Below, piece after piece: positions 29,423-36,505 of a stretch of 64,000 bases of DNA; position 1 is the first letter of the stretch, and every line of letters starts with the position of its first letter. The notes beneath the pieces were generated by a model. The model had not been told where the DNA came from. It worked only from the letters and a program-made list of their open reading frames with translations, and did no database searches. The translations under genes and the position numbers were made by a program. The stretch lies in NCBI GenBank assembly GCA_030148025.1, contig JASBUG010000008.1, forward strand, positions 1 to 64,000, in the 5' to 3' direction. This stretch comes from Flavobacteriaceae bacterium (GTDB taxonomy: Bacteria; Bacteroidota; Bacteroidia; Flavobacteriales; Flavobacteriaceae).

Positions 29423-32248
29423 ATGAAAAAATTAACACTATTATTAATACTGTTTACAGCTACATTATCGTATGCTCAAAACACTGGTTCCATTGTTGGA
29501 AAATTAACCGACAAAGAGTTCAACAATGAACCTCTAGCTTATGCCAATGTTCTTATTAAAGGAACAACCACTGGTACAACCTCAGATTTTGACGGGTTAT
29601 ATGCTTTTGAAAACTTAGATCCTGGGAGTTACACCCTTGTTTACAGTTTTGTAGGTTATGAAACTCAAGAAATTACTGCCCAAGTTGTTGCTGGAAAGGT
29701 TACAGAAATAAATGTACCTATGGCTGCAAGTGCCGCTTCTTTAGACGAGGTAGTTATCACAACTACTACCAGAAGAGAAAGTGAAGTTGCATTATTATTA
29801 GAACAGAAAAAAGCTGTTGAAATAAAAGAAAGCATTGGTGCTGAACGTTTATCGAAAATAGGTGTTTCTGATGCTGCAGGAGCTACCACCAAAATATCTG
29901 GTGTAGCAAAAAGTGAAGGATCTGGAGACATTTACATTAGAGGTCTTGGTGATAGATATCTATCAACTACCATGAATGGGTTATCAATTCCATCGGACGA
30001 TGTTAATAATAAAAACATCAATTTAAATCTGTTTTCTACTGATATCATTCAGAATATAGGTATTAGCAAAACCTATACTACCAGCGGATATGCTGACCAA
30101 GCTTCAGGTACTGTAGATGTGGTCTCTAAGAAGTATTCTAAAAAAGGGCTTTCAATTGGAATTAGCTCAGGTTTAAACACTGCTGTTACAGGTCTTGACG
30201 GCGACTTTAAAAAGAGTATTATTTCAGACGATGTTACTTTTGGTTTTCATAAAAAACAATTTGCTTTAGTTGACCTTATTACAAATCAAGGATGGGATCC
30301 ATTGGTGCAAAACAATACTACCAATTTTGGTGTTTCTCTAAACGGCGCTTATAAGTTTAATGTACTTAATAAAGATGTTTCGTTATTCTTTGCTGGATCT
30401 CATGGACAGTCTTTTGAATATCGTGAAGGTATGTTTAGAAGCTACAGATCAAACATTGAAGATAATGGTTTCCCACATTCAATTTTAGAATCTTCAGACG
30501 CTTTAAACGATACGCCTGATGTGCAAGATTTTTATTCAAATATTAGTACGACTGCTTATATAAGAGGTGATGTGAAATTAAGCGACAACCATAAGATTGG
30601 ATACAACCACTTGTTTGTTAACAAAGCGCAAGACAGAGTATATGAAGCAGGAAGAAATGGTTTAGGTTATGTGTTTGATCAACAACCACAAGAAGGAGGT
30701 GCCTTTGTTAGAGATCAAAACTTTAAACAAACTACAATGTTTGTAAACCAGCTAATGGGTGAGCACACACTATCTGAAAGAAACACATTAAAATGGGCTG
30801 GAGGATACAATTTTGTTTTAGCTGAAGAACCAAACAGAATACGAAACGAGGTTAATATCTTGAATGATTCTGAAGTGCAATACGCACATGTTGGTGGTTT
30901 TCAACAAAGAAAATCAAAACAAAAAATTGAGGACATTGAGTATAATGGATACATTCAAAATACTTATGAATTAGGAGCACTTGATGAAGATGAAAACAGA
31001 CCTTTTAGGTTAAATGTTGGTGGAAACTTCCGTTATAAGGAAAGAGATTTCAACTCTCAGTTCCTTGGTGTTGATGCCAGAGACTTTATTGTACCTAATA
31101 TTGATAGCTTTTCAACAACTTTTATTACCGATAACTTTAATACAGTATCTGATCCAGAGTTAAGTTTGAACGAACAACAGCCAGATATTTATAACGCAGA
31201 CTTAACCATACTTGCTGGATATGCTAATTTAGACTTTGGTTTAAACAAACGCTTGTCGGGTAATATTGGAGTTCGTTTTGAAAGAGATGAAATAAACATT
31301 GCTTGGAATGTAAAGAACTTTATAGATGCAGATTCAGGAACTCCAAGAATAGGGTCATTAACTCGTGAATATACTGAAGTATATCCTAGCGTTAACTTAA
31401 AGTATGAATTGAACGAAAAGCAATATTTACGTTTAGCTTCTAGCATAACTCAAACACTACCTGAGTTTAAGGAATTTGCTCCATTTGAATATGTAAACCC
31501 AACCGGACGTATTATTAAAGGTAACCCGTTATTAGAAAAATCTACAGTATTTAACATTGACGCAAAATGGGAATTTTTTCCAACCAGCGAAGAGCTGTTT
31601 TCGGCTACTGCCTTTTACAAGAATATTCAAGACCCAATTAACTTAGCAATTACCAGAGGTTCTTCAGGAATCTTCCAGTATGCCAATACTGGTGACAAAG
31701 CAACTGTTTTTGGTATTGAATTAGAGGGTAGAGTAAATCTTATTGAAAATGAAGACGAAAAGAGTATTGTAAACATGACTACCAACATTACAAAAATGTG
31801 GTTTAATCAAGATTTATTTAATGAATTTCAATATTTCAATAAAACAGAATCAGACTTACAAGGTGCTTCCGATTTTATTCTTAACAGTTCTATTTCTTAT
31901 AACAACAGAAAAGAAAACGAGTTCATTGCTACTTTAACTGGAAACTATTCTTCAGATAAAATATATGCTTTAGGTGGTCAAGAAGATGATGCTAATAAAG
32001 CCACATTATTTAATGATGAAATTATTGAAAAAGGATTTGTATCTCTTGACCTGGTTATGAGTAAAAAATTCAACAAGCATTTATCTGTAAAACTTTCAGC
32101 TAAAAACCTATTGAATCCAAGTATTGAGCAAACGCAACAAATTACAAGATTTGATGCGAATGATAATATCATAAGCTCAATGAAAGACACTGTGCAATCA
32201 TACAAAAAGGGGAGTCAACTAAGCTTAGGATTAACCTATAAATTCTAA
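29423..32248 (+). CDS. TonB-dependent receptor of the phosphate island
   Basis: The product is 941 residues. The ATG at 29423 is used because a complete signal peptide (LLLILFTATLSYAQN) starts there; a TTG at 29396 overlaps the -7 box and is rejected. Residues 20-115 form a carboxypeptidase-regulatory-like sandwich, followed by a plug with IYIRGLGDRYLSTTMNG and a barrel ending in LSLGLTYKF. It lies 126 bp upstream of a repeat lipoprotein and near three phosphate transport genes, and it shares their candidate Pho box. I therefore infer uptake of a phosphorus compound, with the lipoprotein as surface partner. No substrate-specific residues can be read. Confidence 0.85.
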   Translation: MKKLTLLLILFTATLSYAQNTGSIVGKLTDKEFNNEPLAYANVLIKGTTTGTTSDFDGLYAFENLDPGSYTLVYSFVGYETQEITAQVVAGKVTEINVPMAASAASLDEVVITTTTRRESEVALLLEQKKAVEIKESIGAERLSKIGVSDAAGATTKISGVAKSEGSGDIYIRGLGDRYLSTTMNGLSIPSDDVNNKNINLNLFSTDIIQNIGISKTYTTSGYADQASGTVDVVSKKYSKKGLSIGISSGLNTAVTGLDGDFKKSIISDDVTFGFHKKQFALVDLITNQGWDPLVQNNTTNFGVSLNGAYKFNVLNKDVSLFFAGSHGQSFEYREGMFRSYRSNIEDNGFPHSILESSDALNDTPDVQDFYSNISTTAYIRGDVKLSDNHKIGYNHLFVNKAQDRVYEAGRNGLGYVFDQQPQEGGAFVRDQNFKQTTMFVNQLMGEHTLSERNTLKWAGGYNFVLAEEPNRIRNEVNILNDSEVQYAHVGGFQQRKSKQKIEDIEYNGYIQNTYELGALDEDENRPFRLNVGGNFRYKERDFNSQFLGVDARDFIVPNIDSFSTTFITDNFNTVSDPELSLNEQQPDIYNADLTILAGYANLDFGLNKRLSGNIGVRFERDEINIAWNVKNFIDADSGTPRIGSLTREYTEVYPSVNLKYELNEKQYLRLASSITQTLPEFKEFAPFEYVNPTGRIIKGNPLLEKSTVFNIDAKWEFFPTSEELFSATAFYKNIQDPINLAITRGSSGIFQYANTGDKATVFGIELEGRVNLIENEDEKSIVNMTTNITKMWFNQDLFNEFQYFNKTESDLQGASDFILNSSISYNNRKENEFIATLTGNYSSDKIYALGGQEDDANKATLFNDEIIEKGFVSLDLVMSKKFNKHLSVKLSAKNLLNPSIEQTQQITRFDANDNIISSMKDTVQSYKKGSQLSLGLTYKF

Positions 32249-32289
32249 TTAACTTTTAGGTAACATTTAGTAGTAAATACGTGTTAAAT

Positions 32290-32345
32290 GTAACCTAGGT
32301 TTAATATTGAGTTAAAACAAAAGCAAGGTCTAGTAATTTTCTTTG
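32290..32345 (+). promoter_or_regulatory. candidate Pho box and -7 of the repeat lipoprotein
   Basis: The 11-bp units are GTAACCTAGGT (32290), TTAATATTGAG (32301), TTAAAACAAAA (32312) and a degenerate GCAAGGTCTAG (32323), then TAATTTTCTTTG ending at 32345. Phase relative to the G of TTTG is the same as at the receptor promoter upstream. A second pair (TTAAC at 32249-32253 and GTAAC at 32260-32264, also 11 bp apart) lies further upstream. Confidence 0.55.
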
Positions 32346-32374
32346 CCGTAACAATTAAAACTAAAAAAATAAAA

Positions 32375-34402
32375 ATGAAACATCTATTTACAAAACTATT
32401 ATGTGTAGTTGTAGTATTAGGAACATTAGCAAGCTGTAGTAGTAGTGATGATCCAGATCCAATTACACCTCCTGTTGCAGACGTTATAGAAAATCTTAAC
32501 AACGGGATCATGCAAGGAAACTTAACAGAGAGCTTCACATTAGACGCAGCTACTCAATACAACTTAAAAGGACAATTCACAATTGCTGATGGTGCCTCTT
32601 TAACAATTCCTGCAGGAACAAGAATCATTGCTGATGCAGGTGGTACAGAAGTTTATATTGCTGTTTTAAAAGGCGGACAAATATTTATTAACGGAAACCC
32701 TAGCAATCCAGTAATAATGTCTTCTGTTGATGGAAATCCAAGTGATTGGGGTGGTTTAACTCTTTGTGGTAAAGCGACAACAACTGCAGGTGTAGATGCT
32801 ACTGCTGAAGTTGGTGGATTTGTTTACGGTGGTACTTCTGATACTGATAGCTCAGGAAACATCTCATATTTACAAATTGTAGGTACTGGTGCGCAGATCA
32901 ACTCTGAATCTCAATATAACGGAGTATCATTTTATGCTGTAGGTTCAGGTACCGTAGTAAATAACTTAGCAGTTATAAATGGTGCTGATGATGGTGTTGA
33001 GTTTTTCGGTGGTACAGTTTCTGTTTCTAACTTATACTTAGAAAACAACGATGACGACTCAATTGACTGGACTGAAGGATGGAATGGTTCTGTAACAAAC
33101 GCGTACATTTCTCATACAGTTGCTGGATTCTCTACTGTTTTTGAAGGCGATAAAGATAATGGCAACCCAACCTTTACAAATATTACTGCTATCTCTACTG
33201 TAGGTGGTACTGCTTTACAATTTAAAAAGCAATCTGGTGGTACAATTACCAACTTACACTTAACAGGTTATTCTATCGATTTAGATATGAAAGATGATGG
33301 TGCATTATCTAACGTTCAAATTGAAGGTGCTGATCCAGATGCTGAATTAATAGATGGAGAAACTAACAAGTATGTATTAAACTCTGGTAAAGATGCTACT
33401 CCTATTGATGCGAGTGCTGATTTCCCTTGGGTAAATACAGACATCAATTTAAATGATAACATATTATCAGGACAAGTAACTGGAACTATGACTCTAGATG
33501 CTTCTATCTCTTACTTATTAACATCATCATTAATCGTTCAAGATGGTGGGAAGTTAGTTATTCCAGCAGGTACAAAAATTACTGCTAAAGATGGTGGAAC
33601 AGATGTTTATATTGCTGTATTAAAAGGTGGTGAAATAGATATTCAAGGTGAAGCAGATAACCCAGTGGTTATTGCATCTATTAATGGATCTCCTGGAGAT
33701 TGGGGTGGTTTAACTATTTGTGGTAAAGCTACAACAACAGCTGGTGTTGATGCTACTGCTGAAGTAGGTGGATTTATCTACGGCGGTACTGAAGATACAG
33801 ATAACTCGGGATCAATAAAATATTTAGTACTTAGAGGAACAGGTGCTCAAATCAACTCTGAATCTCAATATAACGGACTATCATTATATGCTGTTGGTTC
33901 TGGAACAACTATTGAAAATGTATCTGTAATCAATGGTGAAGATGATGGTGTAGAGTTCTTTGGTGGAACTGTATCTGCAACAAACCTTTACTTAGAAAAC
34001 AATGATGACGATTCTATTGACTGGACTGAAGGATGGAGTGGATCTGTAACTAATGCTTACATTTCTCATACAGTTGCTGGATTCTCTACTGTTTTTGAAG
34101 GCGATAAAGATAATGGCAACCCAACCTGTACAAATATTACTGCTATCTCTACTGTAGGTGGTACTGCTTTACAATTTAAAAAGCAATCTGGTGGTACAAT
34201 CACTGGATTATACCTTGAAGGATATGACGTTGATTTAGATATGAAAGACGATGGAGCTTTATCTAACGTGCAAATTGAAGGTGCAGATGCAGATGCTACA
34301 TTAATCACTGGTGAAACTAAAAAATATACTTTAGCAGCTGGATTAAAAGATTCTGAGAAAGTTGATGTTTCTACATGGGCTTGGAAAAATGCTAACTTAT
34401 AG
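32375..34402 (+). CDS. lipoprotein with two 318-residue tandem repeats
   Basis: The 675-residue protein has a lipoprotein signal (lipobox LASC, Cys near residue 21) and an SSSDDPDP linker. Two tandem copies of a right-handed beta-helix-like module follow (about residues 41-358 and 359-675). Each copy contains TIPAGTRI or VIPAGTKI, DWGGLTxCGKATTTAGVDA, AEVGGFxYGGT, GTGAQINSESQYNG and ENNDDDSIDWTEGW. The acidic NNDDDSIDW and GDKDNGN clusters could bind cations. It follows a TonB receptor and has its own Pho-like box, so it is probably surface-exposed and used in phosphorus acquisition, which is inference. One part of the two copies is almost identical in DNA. Confidence 0.8.
   Translation: MKHLFTKLLCVVVVLGTLASCSSSDDPDPITPPVADVIENLNNGIMQGNLTESFTLDAATQYNLKGQFTIADGASLTIPAGTRIIADAGGTEVYIAVLKGGQIFINGNPSNPVIMSSVDGNPSDWGGLTLCGKATTTAGVDATAEVGGFVYGGTSDTDSSGNISYLQIVGTGAQINSESQYNGVSFYAVGSGTVVNNLAVINGADDGVEFFGGTVSVSNLYLENNDDDSIDWTEGWNGSVTNAYISHTVAGFSTVFEGDKDNGNPTFTNITAISTVGGTALQFKKQSGGTITNLHLTGYSIDLDMKDDGALSNVQIEGADPDAELIDGETNKYVLNSGKDATPIDASADFPWVNTDINLNDNILSGQVTGTMTLDASISYLLTSSLIVQDGGKLVIPAGTKITAKDGGTDVYIAVLKGGEIDIQGEADNPVVIASINGSPGDWGGLTICGKATTTAGVDATAEVGGFIYGGTEDTDNSGSIKYLVLRGTGAQINSESQYNGLSLYAVGSGTTIENVSVINGEDDGVEFFGGTVSATNLYLENNDDDSIDWTEGWSGSVTNAYISHTVAGFSTVFEGDKDNGNPTCTNITAISTVGGTALQFKKQSGGTITGLYLEGYDVDLDMKDDGALSNVQIEGADADATLITGETKKYTLAAGLKDSEKVDVSTWAWKNANL
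33104..33246 (+). repeat. near-identical direct repeat, copy 1
   Basis: These 143 bases match 34058-34200 with a single difference (33174 T versus G, Phe to Cys), at an offset of 954 bp (318 codons). The surrounding parts of the two protein modules differ at many synonymous sites, which points to recent gene conversion of this block. Confidence 0.9.
34058..34200 (+). repeat. near-identical direct repeat, copy 2
   Basis: This is the second copy of the block at 33104-33246. It carries the one differing base, which creates a Cys (NPTCTN) where copy 1 has Phe. Confidence 0.9.
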
Positions 34403-34429
34403 TTTAAAGAAAATTAGTCTATAAAATAA

Positions 34430-34462
34430 AAAAGGCATCCTTATTCAGGATGCCTTTTTTAT
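34430..34462. terminator. bidirectional terminator
   Basis: The stem AAAAAGGCATCC / GGATGCCTTTTT with loop TTATTCA is flanked by A and T tracts. It serves the rightward lipoprotein gene and the convergent MORN-type gene. Confidence 0.85.
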
Positions 34463-34481
34463 TTGTTCATTATTGTTTCAA

Positions 34482-34844
34482 TTACTTGTCGCGTAACGCA
34501 AGAGCATCTTTAACTTCATACTCCACAACGCTAGCTATGGCATTGTTACTATAATCTACTTCTTTTAAAGTCTTATCATTCCAATAAAACCACTTGCCGA
34601 CTTTTACCCCATTATCATAATTCGCCGAAACCATTTTTTTGCCTTGTGCATTAAAACTTAACCATTCTCCTTGTAACTTACCATCTAAAGTATAAGCTCC
34701 TGTTTGGCTTACCTCTCCATTGTCATGATAGTAGGTCACTTCAATAAGATCTTTGGTATCGTTAAGTTTCAAATCTCTCTTTTGCTGAGCAAAAGAAACC
34801 ACACTAATTAAAAAGGCAAATAGTAATACAATGTTCTTCTTCAT
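34482..34844 (-). CDS. secreted MORN-variant (YwqK-like) repeat protein
   Basis: The 120-residue protein has a signal peptide ending at SFAQQ (about residue 21). At least three MORN-variant repeats follow: YYHDNGEVSQTGAYTLDGK, LQGEWLSFNAQGKKMVSANY and DNGVKVGKWFYWN. Such repeats form beta-hairpin stacks, and no enzymatic role is known. It sits inside the phosphate island but in the opposite direction, with a consensus promoter (34874-34904). A repeat array near 34890-34931 overlaps that promoter, so it may also respond to phosphate. Confidence 0.75.
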   Translation of the reverse strand: MKKNIVLLFAFLISVVSFAQQKRDLKLNDTKDLIEVTYYHDNGEVSQTGAYTLDGKLQGEWLSFNAQGKKMVSANYDNGVKVGKWFYWNDKTLKEVDYSNNAIASVVEYEVKDALALRDK

Positions 34845-34873
34845 AATTATGGGTTTTAATTTTACTTAATACA

Positions 34874-34904
34874 CAAATATAAAGATTAATTAACGTTTAA
34901 ACAA
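34874..34904 (-). promoter_or_regulatory. promoter of the MORN-type gene
   Basis: On the minus strand TTG (34904-34902), a 20-bp spacer and TATATTTG (34881-34874) match the Bacteroidota consensus. The leader is about 25 nt. TTAAC-like units at an 11-bp period in the opposite orientation (fifth base at 34894, 34905, 34916 and 34927) overlap the -33 region and lie just upstream. Confidence 0.6.
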
Positions 34905-34988
34905 TATTTACATAACATTAGCTTAACATTAAAATTATATTTATCTGATTTTCAATATTTTACATTTAAAGATTTAACATTGGAAAGT

Positions 34989-35044
34989 TTAATATTTAAT
35001 TAATATTAGCATTACAATAACATGACGTTGAAGTTGCATATTTG
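34989..35044 (+). promoter_or_regulatory. candidate Pho box and -7 of a putative sRNA
   Basis: Four 11-bp units (TTAATATTTAA 34989, TTAATATTAGC 35000, ATTACAATAAC 35011, ATGACGTTGAA 35022) are followed by GTTGCATATTTG ending at 35044. The fifth base of each unit lies 51, 40, 29 and 18 bp before the final G, which is the phase seen at the four protein-gene promoters of the island. Predicted transcription start is near 35049-35051. No protein gene follows before the terminator at 35122. Confidence 0.55.
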
Positions 35045-35049
35045 GTCTG

Positions 35050-35154
35050 TCTTAAGACAAAATGTTTAGTATTTCATATAATCTATTAGTTTTTGTCGAC
35101 TACATTATCATGAATTCTAATGACTGCCTTTGGCCAAGGCAGTCTCTTTTTTTT
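35050..35154 (+). ncRNA. putative phosphate-regulated small RNA
   Basis: A Pho-like promoter (ends 35044) and a strong intrinsic terminator (35122-35154) bracket about 105 bp with no convincing protein frame. The 5' end would carry the palindrome TGTCTTAAGACA (35048-35059). The central part (35072-35102) is single-stranded by eye and is complementary to the leaders of phosphate genes: 12 bp with the OprO-like porin mRNA (35212-35223) plus its start region, 11 and 8 bp with the Na/Pi cotransporter leader (40672-40690), and 12 bp with the TonB receptor leader (29413-29424). A 32-codon frame (35062-35160) runs through the terminator and is unlikely to be real. Transcription is predicted, not shown. 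Confidence 0.5.
35122..35154 (+). terminator. orphan intrinsic terminator ending the putative sRNA
   Basis: The 9-bp perfect stem GACTGCCTT / AAGGCAGTC with a 5-nt loop is followed by TCT8. No rightward protein gene lies upstream for about 720 bp, and the T-run is on the plus strand only, so it must end a non-coding or very short transcript. It also insulates the porin promoter that starts 10 bp later. Confidence 0.9.
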
Positions 35155-35163
35155 ATTTAAAGC

Positions 35164-35208
35164 GTAACGATTTGGAAACATTAAGTTAACATTGGTTTTA
35201 GTTCTTTG
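35164..35208 (+). promoter_or_regulatory. candidate Pho box and -7 of the phosphate porin
   Basis: The units are GTAACGATTTG (35164), GAAACATTAAG (35175) and TTAACATTGGT (35186), followed by TTTAGTTCTTTG ending at 35208. The fifth bases lie 40, 29 and 18 bp before that G. The short leader (start of transcription near 35213) is only about 22 nt long and is complementary to the putative sRNA. Confidence 0.65.
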
Positions 35209-35234
35209 CAGCGACAAAAACTATAAACTAGATT

Positions 35235-36437
35235 ATGAAACTTAAACTATCGCTAACCGCTTTAGCACTATTTTCTTTTATAACAATAACAGCACAAGAA
35301 ACACCTGCTCCAAAATTTGGTAAAGGTCTTTTTAATCTTGTTGGTCAAGACAGTACCTGGACCATGAAAATTGGAGCTAGAATGCAGTTCCTTAGTATCT
35401 CAACTTGGGAAAGCGACGATTCAAAATTAACAAACCCTGAGTCTAACATGTTGGTTAGACGTGCACGTTTAAAATTTGATGGACATGCATTTAGTCCAAA
35501 ATTAAAATATAAAATTGAGCTTGGTTTATCAAACAGAGACATCTCTGGTGCTTCTCAATTTACAAATAATGCTCCGCGATATATCTTAGATGCCGTTCTT
35601 AAATGGAATTTCTATGAAAACTTCGAATTATGGTTTGGGCAAACCAAATTACCTGGTAACAGAGAGCGTGTAGTGTCTTCTGCAAACATGCAACAAGTAG
35701 ATCGTTCATTATTAAATAGCCGTTTTAATATTGATCGTGATATGGGAATGCAATTAAGACATCATTTTACTCTTGGAAAGAACTTTATTGTTAAAGAGAT
35801 CTTTTCTATCTCGCAAGGTGAAGGACGAAATATCACTACTGGTAACCTTGGTGGTCATCAATATACAGGGCGTGTAGAGTTACTACCTTTTGGAAAATTT
35901 GCTGGTAAAGGCGATTATAAAGGTGCGGATCTTAAACGCGAAGAAACACCAAAATTTGCTCTAGGAATTACATACGACCATAATAATAATGCTGTAAAGA
36001 ACAGAAGTAACCAAGGATCGTATATGGAAAACGATGAAGGCTTTTACCAAACCAACATCAACACTTGGTTTATAGATGCTATGTTTAAATACAAAGGGTT
36101 TTCTTTTATGGCTGAATATGCCGATAGAGATGCAAAAGATCCATTTGCAAAAAATAGTGATGGTACATTAACTGGTGATGTAGTTCAAGTTGGAAAAGGT
36201 TTAAATCTTCAAACGGGGATTTTATGTAAGAACAACTGGGAAGTATCTGGTCGTTACACAAACATAGAACTAGATAAAACAATTACTGGAAAAAATCAAG
36301 AACAACAATATACTTTAGGAGTATCAAAATACATTGTTGGACATAGCTTAAAAGTTCAATCTGATGTAAGCCTTCTAGATGTTAGTGGAGGTACTAATAA
36401 ACTAATGTATAGATTACAATTTGATATTCATTTTTAA
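35235..36437 (+). CDS. OprO/OprP-like phosphate-selective porin
   Basis: This is a 400-residue outer-membrane beta-barrel with a signal peptide (cleavage near ITAQE) and a C-terminal aromatic strand (LMYRLQFDIHF). The N-terminal region WTMKIGARMQFLS and MLVRRARLKFDGHAFSPKLKYKIE is the characteristic start of the O/P porin family, whose known members in Pseudomonas pass phosphate or polyphosphate. Its position between a Pho-like promoter and a PiT transporter fits phosphate entry across the outer membrane. It probably works upstream of the PiT protein. Selectivity for phosphate rather than other anions is inferred from family and context. Confidence 0.85.
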   Translation: MKLKLSLTALALFSFITITAQETPAPKFGKGLFNLVGQDSTWTMKIGARMQFLSISTWESDDSKLTNPESNMLVRRARLKFDGHAFSPKLKYKIELGLSNRDISGASQFTNNAPRYILDAVLKWNFYENFELWFGQTKLPGNRERVVSSANMQQVDRSLLNSRFNIDRDMGMQLRHHFTLGKNFIVKEIFSISQGEGRNITTGNLGGHQYTGRVELLPFGKFAGKGDYKGADLKREETPKFALGITYDHNNNAVKNRSNQGSYMENDEGFYQTNINTWFIDAMFKYKGFSFMAEYADRDAKDPFAKNSDGTLTGDVVQVGKGLNLQTGILCKNNWEVSGRYTNIELDKTITGKNQEQQYTLGVSKYIVGHSLKVQSDVSLLDVSGGTNKLMYRLQFDIHF

Positions 36438-36446
36438 CAGAAAAAA

Positions 36447-36491
36447 ATAACAATTAGATAACGTTTCACTCAAATACACTTGTGATATTTG
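36447..36491 (+). promoter_or_regulatory. candidate Pho box and -7 of the PiT gene
   Basis: ATAACAATTAG (36447), ATAACGTTTCA (36458) and a degenerate CTCAAATACAC (36469) are followed by TTGTGATATTTG ending at 36491. The conserved C of the first two units lies 40 and 29 bp before that G. The leader is only about 10 nt and includes AAACTAA, which could pair with the putative sRNA. Confidence 0.55.
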
Positions 36492-36505
36492 CAAACTAAC
36501 CAATT

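Noticed and set aside
35060-35120. Minus-strand copy of a phosphate-gene leader as the start of a gene
   Set aside because: The ATG on that strand is followed by only two codons and a stop, and no Pho-like repeat is in phase with it. It was kept instead as the complement of the putative sRNA.
35062-35160. A 32-codon plus-strand frame inside the putative sRNA
   Set aside because: It runs through the terminator stem and T-run to a stop beyond it, so a terminated transcript would not contain the stop codon. The residue make-up is not protein-like.
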